Of a stretch of 29,856 nt of DNA, positions 1 through 8,517 are shown in pieces. Under the pieces are notes generated by a model that was not told where the DNA came from, made no database searches, and saw only the letters and a program-made list of their open reading frames with translations. A program made the translations under genes and the position numbers. Numbering within the stretch: position 1 is the stretch's first letter; every line of letters starts with the position of its first letter. This DNA is from Nitrospinota bacterium (GTDB lineage: Bacteria; Nitrospinota; Nitrospinia; JACRGO01): positions 1 to 29,856 of the forward strand of contig JACRGO010000138.1 of NCBI GenBank assembly GCA_016212295.1, read 5' to 3'.

Positions 1-23
1 ACATTGACCTTCAGCTCAATCAT
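1..23 (-). CDS. 5' end of an unidentified gene leaving the left edge
   Basis: An ATG at 23-21 on the minus strand opens a frame reading MIELKVN before the window ends. A strong AGGAGG ribosome binding site lies at 37-32, 8 bases before the start, and this is what supports a real gene. Too few residues are visible to name a product. It lies downstream of flgH on the same strand, but 267 bp separate them. The start does not look like the signal peptide expected of FlgI, the usual next gene in such operons. Confidence 0.55.
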
Positions 24-290
24 GGCGCATTCCTCCTTTTAGGGGTTGTTAAACTTAAGCCTTTAAAAATCCAATATTAAGGTGAATGCGCCTTTTTTTC
101 TACCCCCTCATAAATTTACACAAAAAATATTACACTACCGGTTTCATTGGTTAAGTTAGTTTAATTAGTTCAATTAGTTCAATTGGTTACATTGGTTACA
201 TTGGTTGAATTTGTTTTATTGGTTTTGGTTAGAGCATTTGTTGAGATACGTTATGAAGCTGTTAATTTTCTTCCAAACAAGTTCAGCTTG
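24..290. repeat. Intergenic tract with roughly 10-bp tandem degenerate repeats
   Basis: No gene is seen here apart from the ribosome binding site of the left-edge gene. Positions about 148-230 hold degenerate tandem copies of a word like TTCAATTGGTTACATTGG, with units of about 10 bp. Low-complexity tracts of this kind recur between many genes in the window. Confidence 0.6.
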
Positions 291-1004
291 TTAAAACGGC
301 CAAATTAAATCCAGAATCCTTGTGCCCCAGCCCACCCTTTGTTTGTCCGCAAGGACCCCTTTCCCTTCGTATTGGATCTCGGCGTTGGCAATCAGCGTTG
401 ATGAGATGGTGTTGTTGTATGCTACATCCTCCGGCCTGATGACGCCGGTCAGCACAAGTGTCTGTTTTTCATTATTGACCTTCACGACTCTTTTCCCTTC
501 AATTTTTAAATTGCCGGAGGGCAATATCTCCGTTATGACTGCCGTCATGGTGGCGGTCAATTTATCGCTTCTGGAAGTGGCGCCCGCGCCCTTGAAAGCT
601 TCCTTGTTGCTCGTTGTTAAAGATGGGTCCAAAGGATTGCCGGAGCCGAGAAAGTCGGTAATGCCCATGTTGGATCCCAAACCGAAAATCTTGGTCATGT
701 TCAGATTTTCAGAAGAGTCCTTGGAGGTTGTAGTATTAGCCTGCTTGGAAGCCGTGGAGGTTTCAGCTATAAGTATGGTTACTATATCGCCCACCTTCGA
801 TCCCTTTGAATCGGCGAAAAGCCCGTTCTTGTCCGCGCCTTGGGGCCAGAGGGAACCTTCAGCGGTTTTTGCTTTATAAAGCTGGCGAGGTTCCTCTCCG
901 ATATCAGCGGGCGCCACCGACCCGATCGGTGTGGAACAGCCGGAAAATAAAAAAAGGCAAAAAAGAAAGAACGCGGGAAAAATGATTTTGGGGGTTTTAT
1001 TCAT
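291..1004 (-). CDS. flgH: Flagellar L-ring protein FlgH
   Basis: FlgH is the outer-membrane lipoprotein that forms the L ring around the flagellar rod of Gram-negative bacteria. The 237-aa product starts with a lipoprotein signal: a hydrophobic stretch ending in the lipobox LFSGC, with Cys23 as the lipidated residue. The mature part carries family-typical segments, including GSLWPQ near residue 50, VGDIVTILIAE, and the C-terminal stretch leading to VGWGTRILDLIWPF. Length is normal for the family. It is last in the visible flgF-flgG-flgA-flgH series. Its ATG overlaps the flgA stop by one base (TAATG), and AAGGTGG lies about 8 bases upstream, so translation is probably coupled to flgA. The lipobox and the operon order make the call firm. 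Confidence 0.96.
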   Translation of the reverse strand: MNKTPKIIFPAFFLFCLFLFSGCSTPIGSVAPADIGEEPRQLYKAKTAEGSLWPQGADKNGLFADSKGSKVGDIVTILIAETSTASKQANTTTSKDSSENLNMTKIFGLGSNMGITDFLGSGNPLDPSLTTSNKEAFKGAGATSRSDKLTATMTAVITEILPSGNLKIEGKRVVKVNNEKQTLVLTGVIRPEDVAYNNTISSTLIANAEIQYEGKGVLADKQRVGWGTRILDLIWPF

Positions 1005-1969
1005 TAAAATTCCACCTTTACCAGGTTCTCGCCTATGACCTTGGCCACGATCGTCTTTTCGGAGTCCAGGTTCATTACCTTTATGTAGCTGCCTTGAGGG
1101 CCGCTCTCCTGCGCTACCCCCACCGCGGAAATCGTCAGGAACTTGGACTCAAAAACAATCTTGACCCTGTCCTTTTTGTTCACCAGGGGAGGAACATCAA
1201 TCATATTTTCAAGAATGGGCTGATTTTCTTGAATGGACTTCGAGGCCCGTTTGCCTATGATATCCTTGGCATCCGCGGGGGAAAGTGAATTTTCCTTCCG
1301 CGCCTCTACTTTCCCCATGTGGAAATCATCCTCTGTAAGTATCTCCCCTTTTTTTATGTTTCTGGAGGCAAGGGGCGCCTCGGTGGACGTTTCCACTTCC
1401 GCCTTTACCTCAATCCTTTCCGTCAGCCTGCCATCCACCATCAAATTCGCGTGAAGGAAAAGGTTTCCGGCCAATGGCGACCGGTTCAAGGGCAGGAATT
1501 CCACATCCAGCTTCCCCTCCGGCAGGGACAAATCGCCCCCTTCCAGCGTGAGGCTTTTTATAATTACATCGCCCCCTTTTTCCTTGAGGCCCTTTTCCAG
1601 ATGCGCCCTGGCCATCTCCTCCAGACTTGCGGCCTCGACCTTCATGGTCTTCCTTGAAATCTTAACCTCCTCAGGCGCGGTGAACTCCATTTCATCGGTT
1701 TTGAACCGGTTTTTTTTCAAAATCCCGGCGATCATTTCCTTGTTGATGGATTTTGAAAGAACGCCGGCAGGCAGATTCATGACAAAAATGGACATGGCCT
1801 TTTCGACTTCCTTGTCCTCTCCACTGATCTTGGCTATATCTCCAAGGCTGATCCTCTCGGTGGCTACAACAGGATTTGCCTGCACCTCAACCTTTAGCGT
1901 GGATGCGGCGGCCCATCCGCTATAAAGCATTGCGGCAATGAAGAATATTGATCCAAGGATGAATTTCAT
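1004..1969 (-). CDS. flgA: Flagellar P-ring assembly chaperone FlgA
   Basis: FlgA is a periplasmic chaperone needed to assemble the FlgI P ring. The reading frame opens at 1999, but the ATG at 1969 is the better start. It has AAGGG 9 bases upstream and gives a clean signal peptide (MKFILGSIFFIAAMLYSGWA, cut near AAA-S), about 321 aa in total. The C-terminal half is a SAF domain: ASRNIKKGEIL, a DIIGKRASKSI segment, then the beta-rich tail with VNKKDRVKIVFE and ending VIGENLVKVEF. The N-terminal half is longer than in the short enterobacterial forms, as in many delta-type bacteria. It sits between flgG (146-bp gap) and flgH (1-base overlap). Confidence 0.93.
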   Translation of the reverse strand: MKFILGSIFFIAAMLYSGWAAASTLKVEVQANPVVATERISLGDIAKISGEDKEVEKAMSIFVMNLPAGVLSKSINKEMIAGILKKNRFKTDEMEFTAPEEVKISRKTMKVEAASLEEMARAHLEKGLKEKGGDVIIKSLTLEGGDLSLPEGKLDVEFLPLNRSPLAGNLFLHANLMVDGRLTERIEVKAEVETSTEAPLASRNIKKGEILTEDDFHMGKVEARKENSLSPADAKDIIGKRASKSIQENQPILENMIDVPPLVNKKDRVKIVFESKFLTISAVGVAQESGPQGSYIKVMNLDSEKTIVAKVIGENLVKVEF

Positions 1970-1999
1970 TTGTTTAAGCCCTTTTAGTTTTTTACACAT

Positions 2000-2145
2000 G
2001 CATTTTGATAATTCGTCTATAACAGTCCAATAAAACCCGGTGGAATTTTAGATTTTAAATTTATGATTTTAGATTTGTGGTGGTTTTTTTCTTTTTATAT
2101 TCCTCCAATCTGAAATCCACAATCTGAAATTTCAAATGCTCTTAT
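2000..2145. repeat. flgG-flgA spacer with mirrored AT-rich words
   Basis: This spacer inside the flagellar operon holds related words in both orientations: GATTTTAAATTTATGATTTT at about 2050 and AATCTGAAATCCACAATCTG at about 2107. They could fold into a weak hairpin. No gene is seen. Confidence 0.4.
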
Positions 2146-2934
2146 TTACCTCTTCAAGCCGTTGGCCGTTTGCAGCATTTCATCCGAGGACTGGATGGCC
2201 TTGGAATTGACCTCATAAGCCCGCTGGCCGGTGATCATGTTCACCAGTTCCTGTACGATGCTCACGTTGGAAAGCTCCAGAAAGCCTTGTTCCACGGTCC
2301 CGAATTCATTCTGTCCGGCGGTCCCGGTGGTGGGTGGACCGGATGCGTCGGATTCTTTATATAGATTTCTCCCTATGGATGAAAGGCCCGCCGGATTCAC
2401 GAAATTTCCTAACTGAATGGTCCCTACAAGGGTCGGGGTGGTGGTGCCGGGCTGGGTGACGAACACCCCGCCCGTGGAATCAATGGAAATCGCCGTGGCG
2501 TCAGTGGGGATCGTGATTGTCGGTTCGAGGCGATATCCGTCGGAAGTAACGACCGCGCCCGTGTTGTCGAGTTTGAAGGAACCGGCGCGGGAATACGCTA
2601 TTGAACCGTCCGGAAGGGTCACCTGGAAAAAGCCCTTACCGCTGATGGCCATGTCCAACTCGTTTTGGGTCTGGACAAAGTCACCCTGGAGAAATATCTT
2701 TTGTATGGCGGCAGGTTTAACGCCCAGGCCGAGTTGCACGCCGGTCGGGATCTGGTTTCCCGCTTCGGAAAGGGTGCCTACAAGCCGTAAACTCTGGTAC
2801 ATCAAATCCTGGAAGTCCGCCCTGCCTCTTTTATAGCCGGTAGTGTTCACGTTCGCCAGATTGTTGGAAATGACCGCCATGTTAAAGTCCATGGCCTCCA
2901 TTCCTGTTGCCGCTGAGTAAAGTGACCTGATCAT
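2146..2934 (-). CDS. flgG: Flagellar distal rod protein FlgG
   Basis: FlgG builds the distal rod of the flagellar basal body and is exported through the flagellar type III apparatus without a cleaved signal. The 262-aa product has the N-terminal rod signature ([14 protein letters not shown], then [20 protein letters not shown]) and the C-terminal heptad region ending in [20 protein letters not shown]. The family length is about 260 aa, so it is full length. GGAGG lies 6 bases before the ATG. It follows flgF by 29 bp and precedes flgA, the usual order. The central [17 protein letters not shown] stretch separates it from FlgF. Confidence 0.97.
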   Translation of the reverse strand: MIRSLYSAATGMEAMDFNMAVISNNLANVNTTGYKRGRADFQDLMYQSLRLVGTLSEAGNQIPTGVQLGLGVKPAAIQKIFLQGDFVQTQNELDMAISGKGFFQVTLPDGSIAYSRAGSFKLDNTGAVVTSDGYRLEPTITIPTDATAISIDSTGGVFVTQPGTTTPTLVGTIQLGNFVNPAGLSSIGRNLYKESDASGPPTTGTAGQNEFGTVEQGFLELSNVSIVQELVNMITGQRAYEVNSKAIQSSDEMLQTANGLKR

Positions 2935-2963
2935 TTAAATCCTCCTTGGAAAAATTCTAAACT

Positions 2964-3749
2964 CTACGCAACGCGGCTGACTTCATTCACAGCCTTGTTG
3001 TTCAGATTGTCTATGCTCTGGATGACCTTTTGGTATGACTCATACCCCCTGGTCACTTCGATCATGCTGACCATTTCCATTGCGATATTGACGTTGGAGG
3101 ACTCCAGCCCTCCCTGCAGGACTTCAAAATTCTCCGCTGGTTTGGCAGTGGACTTCTTGCCGGTTTCCTTGAAATAGTTAGTCCCTGTTTTTTCCAGAGC
3201 CCCGTAATCGGGGAAGTCCACTATCTTCAAATTTCCCACGGTCGCGGCCCCGGCGCCGTTGCTCACTGTCACCTGGCCATCCTTATCGATAGTAAAATCC
3301 TGGGCCGAAGGGACCACCCTGATCGGGCCATTTTGTCCCATCACAAGGTCGCCGTCCGGGGTGATCAATTCCCTGTTGCTGTTGAAGCGGAAACTCCCTG
3401 ATCTCATGTAACGGGGGCCTTCACTGGTCTGCACCTCCAGAAAGCCTTTCCCGTCAATGGCAATATCCAAGGGATTTCCGGTTTTGGCCACCTGCCCTGG
3501 CGAGAAATCAGTTTTCAACGTCGCGAGCGCTGGATAAAGCTCCTTGGCTGTTCCAAAGCCCTTGGGATGGGAAACGGGTTCCGGCCCGGCCTTATCGTTC
3601 CTGTTGAATTTGGAGGATACGGCCTCAAAGGCAAGGAGGTCCTTTTTAAATCCATTGGTATTGACGTTAGCCAAATTACCGGCCAGGGCCTCCATCATTT
3701 TTTCCTGCTTGAGGCTTCCGGAAGCGGCTATGTAAATTCCGTTGTCCAA
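2964..3749 (-). CDS. flgF: Flagellar proximal rod protein FlgF
   Basis: FlgF is a proximal rod subunit of the flagellar basal body. The 261-aa product has the shared rod N-terminus (GSLKQEKMMEALAGNLANVN, then TNGFKKDLLAFE), a central IDGKGFLEVQT segment and the C-terminal MVSMIEVTRGYESYQKVIQS. It starts at a TTG with GGAG 7 bases upstream; no better in-frame ATG exists. It is the first gene of the minus-strand flagellar operon, so a promoter should lie in 3750-4162. FlgF and FlgG are paralogues. The FlgF call rests on its position upstream of FlgG and its divergence from it. Confidence 0.92.
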   Translation of the reverse strand: MDNGIYIAASGSLKQEKMMEALAGNLANVNTNGFKKDLLAFEAVSSKFNRNDKAGPEPVSHPKGFGTAKELYPALATLKTDFSPGQVAKTGNPLDIAIDGKGFLEVQTSEGPRYMRSGSFRFNSNRELITPDGDLVMGQNGPIRVVPSAQDFTIDKDGQVTVSNGAGAATVGNLKIVDFPDYGALEKTGTNYFKETGKKSTAKPAENFEVLQGGLESSNVNIAMEMVSMIEVTRGYESYQKVIQSIDNLNNKAVNEVSRVA

Positions 3750-4162
3750 ATTTTATCTCCAGCGTTTTTAAAATATTTTTTGATCCACCGAACATTGAGT
3801 GAGCAAGTTTTATACCGCTAACAATTTCTTGCGGTTATTTTAAAATTTATCAAATAAATCAATTGGTTGGAAATAAATTCGGTGCGCCAAAAAAACGTTG
3901 CTTTCAGGGGTGGAAGGCGGGCAAAACGGACAAAGGGGAATTTTTTGCCGGGCGGTTCAGGGGTTTGGAAATCGTAAGCAGGGGAAAATTCCAAATATCA
4001 AATCCCGAATTTTTAAATCCCAAATCCCAAATCCGCAACCCACAATTTCAAATGTCCTTCCCAGCGTCTTGGACTTGATTATTTTCCCAATGTCCAATAC
4101 AGTAATATAGCCAACGTCTACTTATTTCTTGCGTTTACTATACATCAAAATTATTGTAAAAC
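3750..4162. other. Divergent intergenic region with short AT-rich repeats
   Basis: This 413-bp gap separates the minus-strand flagellar operon from the plus-strand signalling genes, so it should hold both promoters. No confident sigma-54 or sigma-28 site was found by eye. Positions about 3990-4055 are degenerate tandem words such as AAATCCCAAATCCGCAACCC, the same class of intergenic filler seen elsewhere in the window. Confidence 0.5.
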
Positions 4163-5470
4163 ATGGAAAAGGAAAAATATAAAATACTGGTCGTGGATGA
4201 CAGCAATTCCTGCCGCAAGGCGATCATCAACGACCTTTCCCCCCTGGACGCGAAATTTTTCGAGTCAACCGACGGGCGCCACGCCCTCATTTCCGCCCTT
4301 AAGATCAAACCAGACCTGATTACCATGGACGTGGAAATGCCTAAGATGAACGGCTTCGAGGCATGCAAGAAACTCAGGGGCAACAAGACCACCTGCGATA
4401 TCCCCATCATAATGGTGACCGCCCTAGCCTCCAAGTCGGAATTGGAAAAGGGGTTCGAGGCCGGGGTGGCGGAATATTTCGTGAAACCCTTCGCCAAGGG
4501 CGACCTTTACAACTACGTTAAACGGCTTTTCTCCGGCAGGGAGGCGGAAAAATCCGGCAAGGCATTCATTGGAAGCAACGACAAGAACTCTTCCAACATA
4601 ATCAGGATGGCCCTGGAAAAAAACGGCTTCGACATCTCGGAATATGAAAACGCCATGCAGCTTCTCGGCTCCCTGGAGGATGAAACCGACCTTCTGCTCC
4701 TGGATGAAAGCATCAAGGGGCTCAATCCCTACGAATTGACCAATCTGATCCGCAGGCAAAAGGAATTCGAGCACATCCCCATTGTTTACATAACGGAAAA
4801 GGGAGACCCCCTGAAACTCGTGAAGGCGTTGGACATGGGAGCCAACGATTATCTTCAAAAGCCCTTTTGGGACAGGGAATTGATCGCAAGGGCCAACGCC
4901 CTGGTCAAGTCCAAGCGGCTCTTTGACGTGGTCCAGGCGCAGAATAAAATCCTGGAAACCCTGGCCATAACAGACAAATTGACCGGACTGTATAACCGCC
5001 ACTTCCTGGAGGAAGTAATTGACAAGGAGTTCGGCATCAGCGTCAGGCATAAGCGGCCCTTGAGCCTGGCCTTCCTGGACGTGGACCATTTCAAAAAGAT
5101 GAATGACACGCATGGGCACCAGAACGGCGACCTTGTGCTGGAGCACCTGGGACAGCTTCTCCAGAAAAGTTTCAGGGTTTGTGATATCAAGGCCCGTTAC
5201 GGGGGAGAGGAGTTCGTGGTCCTCATGCCTGAAACATCGCTGGAAAAGGCCGCCGCCAAAATGGAAAAGTTCCGGCAAGCCCTGGAAAAATATTCCTTGC
5301 CCTCCCTGGACGGAAGAACCCAACTGCAATTCACGGTGAGCATAGGCGTCGCGGGCACCGAGCAGGCAATCCAGACCAAGGAGGATCTGCTCAGGTTCGC
5401 GGATGAGTCCATGTACAAATCAAAGGAAAACGGCAGGAACCGGGTAACCGTGCACCAGAGTGGACAATAA
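4163..5470 (+). CDS. Diguanylate cyclase with two receiver domains (PleD-like)
   Basis: This is a cytosolic two-component output protein that would make cyclic di-GMP from two GTP. The 435-aa product has receiver domain 1 at about 6-125 (acidic pair D12/D13, phospho-acceptor D56, K108 in VKPF). Receiver domain 2 lies at about 135-255, with D181 as likely acceptor and K233 in QKPF, but its acidic pocket is reduced. A GGDEF domain covers about 265-430. The active site is GGEEF at 347-351 and the inhibitory I-site RVCD is at 338-341, so both activity and product inhibition are expected. No membrane segment is present. It heads a plus-strand block with CheW-, CheX- and CheY-like genes and lies divergent from the flagellar operon, which suggests a role in motility control. 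No clear ribosome binding site precedes the ATG. Confidence 0.94.
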   Translation: MEKEKYKILVVDDSNSCRKAIINDLSPLDAKFFESTDGRHALISALKIKPDLITMDVEMPKMNGFEACKKLRGNKTTCDIPIIMVTALASKSELEKGFEAGVAEYFVKPFAKGDLYNYVKRLFSGREAEKSGKAFIGSNDKNSSNIIRMALEKNGFDISEYENAMQLLGSLEDETDLLLLDESIKGLNPYELTNLIRRQKEFEHIPIVYITEKGDPLKLVKALDMGANDYLQKPFWDRELIARANALVKSKRLFDVVQAQNKILETLAITDKLTGLYNRHFLEEVIDKEFGISVRHKRPLSLAFLDVDHFKKMNDTHGHQNGDLVLEHLGQLLQKSFRVCDIKARYGGEEFVVLMPETSLEKAAAKMEKFRQALEKYSLPSLDGRTQLQFTVSIGVAGTEQAIQTKEDLLRFADESMYKSKENGRNRVTVHQSGQ

Positions 5471-5673
5471 GAAGAACATTGCTTCGCGAATTGATTAATG
5501 AAAATAGACGATTTTCCAAAAAACTGAGTAACTAAAGTGTCAAGTGAACTAAAGTGACTAAAGTTGCGGTAGGTTTTTTTATAGTAGAAAAATAACTTCC
5601 ACAACTTTAGTCACTTTAAACTTTAGTTCACTTTAGGCACTCGCACCGCAATTCCGTTTATTTAAAAAAAATC
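5471..5673. repeat. Inverted repeat built from 7-bp ACTAAAG units
   Basis: This gap holds arms at 5544-5566 and 5602-5631. The right arm matches the left except for one extra 7-base unit, which indicates slippage of a heptamer. The arms could form a long hairpin around a 35-base loop rich in T, so it may act as a terminator after the diguanylate cyclase. No gene is seen. Confidence 0.55.
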
Positions 5674-6147
5674 TTGAAATTCAAATACAGCAAACTACAA
5701 GTCCTGTTTTTCCTCTGGGCCGGGCGGGAATTCGGCATGGAGCTCAAGGACGTCCGGGAAATCCTGAAGCTCGAAAAAACACAGCCCGTGCCCCTTGCCC
5801 CCTCCTTTTTAAACCGCATCATGAACGCGCGCGGGAGGGTCCTGTCAATCTTCTATTTGAACCAGTTCTTTAAAATCAATGCCGGACCGGACGCGGCGGA
5901 AGCGCGGGTGATGGTCCTGGGGGACAATGAAGTGCAAGCCGGGATTTACGCGGATTCCGTTTCAAGGATTGAATTCATGGAACCTTCCTGCCTCAACCCG
6001 GATCCAGGGCAGGCGCTTCAAAAAAACGTGAAAGGGTTCGTGAAGGGAGCGCTCGAAATAAAAACCTGTGAGAAAAAAATATTGCTCCTGGATTCCGGCG
6101 CCGTTATAAAATTCCTGAAAAAAATAAAATTCAGGCAAAAATCATGA
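5674..6147 (+). CDS. CheW-like chemotaxis coupling protein
   Basis: CheW-domain proteins couple chemoreceptors to the kinase CheA. The 157-aa product is about the length of a stand-alone CheW. It shows the family pattern: an opening strand pair ending in FFLWAGREFGMELKDVREIL, the LAPSFLNRIMNARGRVLSIF stretch that matches the usual 'NLRGxVLPVIDL' segment, and the VMVLGDNEVQAGIYADSVSR strand. The final basic helix region is divergent. The proposed start is a TTG at 5674 without a good ribosome binding site. The next in-frame ATG (5737) would remove the first strands. Its stop overlaps the next gene by 4 bases (ATGA), so the two are probably translated together. Confidence 0.8.
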   Translation: MKFKYSKLQVLFFLWAGREFGMELKDVREILKLEKTQPVPLAPSFLNRIMNARGRVLSIFYLNQFFKINAGPDAAEARVMVLGDNEVQAGIYADSVSRIEFMEPSCLNPDPGQALQKNVKGFVKGALEIKTCEKKILLLDSGAVIKFLKKIKFRQKS

Positions 6148-6611
6148 CCACCAAAAAAATACTGTCCTCTATCTATGAAAACACCAAGACCGTGCTGAAG
6201 TCCATGGCCGGTATAAAGACCTCATTGGATAAAATAGAGCCTGTCAGCCGCGAAACCCAGTCAGCGGATTATTGCATACTGATAGGAGTGACCGGCATAT
6301 GGAGCTGCGTGATAATTTTCAGCTTCGACTCAAAAACCGGCCTCGCCCTTGCGTCTCGTCTCACGGGGAAGAAAGAGGAAAATTTTTCCGAGGAATGCGT
6401 GAGCGCGTTGTGCGAGGTGGCCAACATCATAATCGGAAACGCCTTGATTTCCATGGATGGGACCGGGTTCCACGGCAATCTCACCCTCCCGGCCTTCACC
6501 AAGGGGGGGAATATCAGTTTTTTCATGCCCACTGCCCCAATGGCAAACCTGATCACCTTGCAAATCGAGGTTGGGGTGTTAAAAATTTTCATTTCATCGA
6601 AAAATGAATGA
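6144..6611 (+). CDS. CheX-like CheY-P phosphatase
   Basis: CheC/CheX/FliY proteins remove phosphate from CheY. The 155-aa product carries one copy of the catalytic signature: S87, then E91 and N94 in CEVANIIIGNA, with GNA at 98-100. A single motif and a chain of about 155 aa fit CheX rather than the two-motif CheC. No membrane segment or signal peptide is seen. The ATG overlaps the CheW-like stop by 4 bases, and a CheY lies 270 bp downstream, a natural substrate. Whether it acts on that CheY or on the receiver domains of the upstream diguanylate cyclase cannot be told from sequence. Confidence 0.83.
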   Translation: MTTKKILSSIYENTKTVLKSMAGIKTSLDKIEPVSRETQSADYCILIGVTGIWSCVIIFSFDSKTGLALASRLTGKKEENFSEECVSALCEVANIIIGNALISMDGTGFHGNLTLPAFTKGGNISFFMPTAPMANLITLQIEVGVLKIFISSKNE

Positions 6612-6880
6612 ACACGGCGCGGCATGGCCACAACCAAAATCCAAATCACAATTGTCAAATAACAAATAAATCTCAATAGCCAAAATAACAAATGATAAAC
6701 AAGGAAATGGAATTGTTTTGGACATTCGGTAATTGTAATTTGTAATTTATTTGTCATTTGCTATTTGTCATTTGGAGTTTTGTTTTCCCTTTGACTGCGG
6801 CCATGCCGCGCAATGTAGGTATACATACATTATTAACAACATCAAAAACGTGGTATTTTACGGCACGGGAGAAAGATTGC
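6612..6880. repeat. Intergenic tract with a dispersed repeat copy
   Basis: AT-rich filler made of words such as CAAATAACAAATAAATC and TTTGTCATTTGCTATTTGTC in opposite orientations. The segment 6711-6775 (from AATTGTTTTGGACATTC to CATTTGG) recurs with few changes at 25719-25776. A GCGGCCATGCCGCGC palindromic word follows at about 6798. No gene is seen: the open frame running from 6758 into cheY has no ribosome binding site or CheY homology before 6881. Confidence 0.55.
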
Positions 6881-7258
6881 ATGGGCGCTGAAAAAAAAAG
6901 GACAGCTCTAATAGCGGACGACACCATCTTCATGCGGAAAATGCTTAGCGATATTTTTGGAGCCCACGGCATAGAGGTTGTGGCGGAGGCTGGCAACGGC
7001 AAGGAGGCGGTGGAACTCTACGAGAAGCATTTGCCGGATTTCGTCACAATGGATATCGCCATGCCTGAGATGGACGGGCTTCGCGCCTTGAAGGGCATAA
7101 AGGAGATAGACCCGGTGGCGGTGGTGATCATGGTGAGTTCCATGGGGTTCCAGGAAAAGGTGATCGAGGCCATCAGGCTAGGGGCCAAGAATTTCATCGT
7201 CAAACCCTTCACTGAGGCCAAGGTCATGGAGGTGGTCAACAAGTCCGTCCCGGCTTGA
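6881..7258 (+). CDS. cheY: CheY-like single-domain response regulator
   Basis: A stand-alone receiver domain of 125 aa, the standard CheY length, which would carry the phosphoryl signal from CheA to the flagellar switch. The key residues are present: acidic pair D13/D14, phospho-acceptor D58 in VTMDIAMPEMDG, S86/S87 in MVSSMG in place of the usual Thr, and K108 in VKPF. The frame is open from 6758, but the start at 6881 is chosen because GGGAGAAAG lies just upstream and the receiver fold begins at residue 7. It follows the CheW- and CheX-like genes on the same strand. The SSMG variant is common among CheY proteins of this type. Confidence 0.92.
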   Translation: MGAEKKRTALIADDTIFMRKMLSDIFGAHGIEVVAEAGNGKEAVELYEKHLPDFVTMDIAMPEMDGLRALKGIKEIDPVAVVIMVSSMGFQEKVIEAIRLGAKNFIVKPFTEAKVMEVVNKSVPA

Positions 7259-7462
7259 ATTCAGGAAATTGTCTGATGCCTGATTTTTCAGTCAGGAAAT
7301 TCGGAATCCGAAGCACGAATTCAAGTCTTCTATGTTTATCTTCATCGGGCGAATATTGGCTTTATCAAAAATACGAAACAAGGGCAAAAACACTGATTTC
7401 CAAATGACAAAAACCTAAATTTTCCTCTGCGGACTTTGCGTCTTTGCGGTCAATTGAAAAAA
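7259..7462. other. Spacer between cheY and cas6
   Basis: No gene is seen. A short repetitive phrase, CTCTGCGGACTTTGCG followed by TCTTTGCGGT, lies at 7431-7450, just before the cas6 start. Phrases like this are intergenic filler in many environmental genomes, so the open frame crossing it (from 7436) is unlikely to be coding. Confidence 0.4.
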
Positions 7463-8491
7463 ATGATTCTTCCTTTTAAATCAGGCGTTTTTCAGTTCCG
7501 GCTTGCGGCCCGTGACCCATTGTCCCTCCCCCCTTACAAAGGCTCCACTCTCCGTGGCGGCTTCGGGACCGCCTTTAAGAAGGTGGTTTGCGCCGTCAGA
7601 ACCAAAGACTGCCTACAGTGCTTACTCAAGGAAAAATGCGTCTACTCCTATGTCTTTGAAACCCCGCCTCCAAAAGATTCGGAAATCCTCCGCAAATACG
7701 AGAAGGCCCCGCACCCTTTCATTATCGAGCCTCCCCTGGAGGACAAAACGGAATACAAGCCAGGCGATTCCCTGGACTTTCACCTTGTCCTCATAGGCAA
7801 GGCCCTGGACTACCTGCCTTACTTCATTTATACCTTTGAGGAATTGGGGACCATTGGGATCGGAAAAGGGAGGGGGAAGTTTGAATTGCTGGAGGTCCGG
7901 CACGGGGACCGGACCATTTATCAGTCAACCGACAAAAAACTTCAATCCATACCCGACTCAGATTTTTCCTCTTCAAGTGTTTTTAACGGCCAAAACGGTT
8001 CCGGCGATTTCCACGGCCTTGACAACTCCAACGGAGGCCCCTCCCTGTCCTTAAACTTCCTTACCCCCACGCGGATGATTGTTGACGGCAAACTCGTGAC
8101 AGAGCCGGATTTTCATCACCTGGCAAGAACTCTCCTCCGCCGGATTTCCACTCTTTCCTATTTCCATTGCGATAAAAGGCTGGACCTGGATTTCAAGGGC
8201 CTGATCGAAAAAGCGAAAAAGGTGAAAACCCTGGACAGGAAAACAACATGGCACGACTGGGAAAGATATTCCGCCCGGCAGGATACAAAGATGAAAATGG
8301 GCGGGTTCGTGGGGAAAATAACCTTCGAGGGGGAGTTGGGAGAGTTTATGAAGTTTATAGAGCTTGGCGAGAGGCTGCATGTGGGCAAAGGGACGAGTTT
8401 CGGGTTGGGAAAGTATATTATTACGTTCAGAAAATTTTCCTTTAACCGCTCAACGCCGATTTTATTTCAAGCGGAAAAGGCAAATTTCTGA
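7463..8491 (+). CDS. cas6: CRISPR pre-crRNA endoribonuclease Cas6
   Basis: Cas6 cuts CRISPR transcripts inside each repeat to release guides with an 8-nt 5' handle. The product, about 342 aa from the ATG at 7463, belongs to the Cas6 group with a Cys-rich insert: KGSTLRGGFGTAFKK, then CLQCLLKEKC and YVFETPPP. The second ferredoxin-like half follows (LNFLTPTRMIVDG, LLRRISTLSYFHC). The C-terminal Gly-rich loop is GERLHVGKGTSFGLGKY. The frame also opens at a TTG at 7436, but that part is repetitive intergenic sequence; neither start has a good ribosome binding site. After GLGKY, where such proteins usually end, about 24 extra residues are encoded by a near-palindrome at 8414-8504, so the tail looks like an insertion or a read-through hairpin. 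Confidence 0.9.
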   Translation: MILPFKSGVFQFRLAARDPLSLPPYKGSTLRGGFGTAFKKVVCAVRTKDCLQCLLKEKCVYSYVFETPPPKDSEILRKYEKAPHPFIIEPPLEDKTEYKPGDSLDFHLVLIGKALDYLPYFIYTFEELGTIGIGKGRGKFELLEVRHGDRTIYQSTDKKLQSIPDSDFSSSSVFNGQNGSGDFHGLDNSNGGPSLSLNFLTPTRMIVDGKLVTEPDFHHLARTLLRRISTLSYFHCDKRLDLDFKGLIEKAKKVKTLDRKTTWHDWERYSARQDTKMKMGGFVGKITFEGELGEFMKFIELGERLHVGKGTSFGLGKYIITFRKFSFNRSTPILFQAEKANF

Positions 8492-8504
8492 ACGTAATAA
8501 TATA
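8414..8504. repeat. Near-perfect palindrome forming the 3' end of cas6
   Basis: Arms 8414-8433 and 8485-8504 are 20-bp perfect inverted copies (outer end TATATTATTACG). A second, imperfect pair lies inside (8439-8450 with 8470-8480), so about 36 of the bases on each side can pair around a loop of about 19 bases. The cas6 stop (8489-8491) is inside the right arm. It could be a transcription terminator or a small palindromic mobile element that changed the cas6 C-terminus. Confidence 0.75.
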
Positions 8505-8517
8505 ATCAAACGTCTTG

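Noticed and set aside
4424-5329. 301-codon minus-strand frame opposite the GGDEF protein
   Set aside because: Shadow frame; the plus strand has the GGEEF and receiver motifs.
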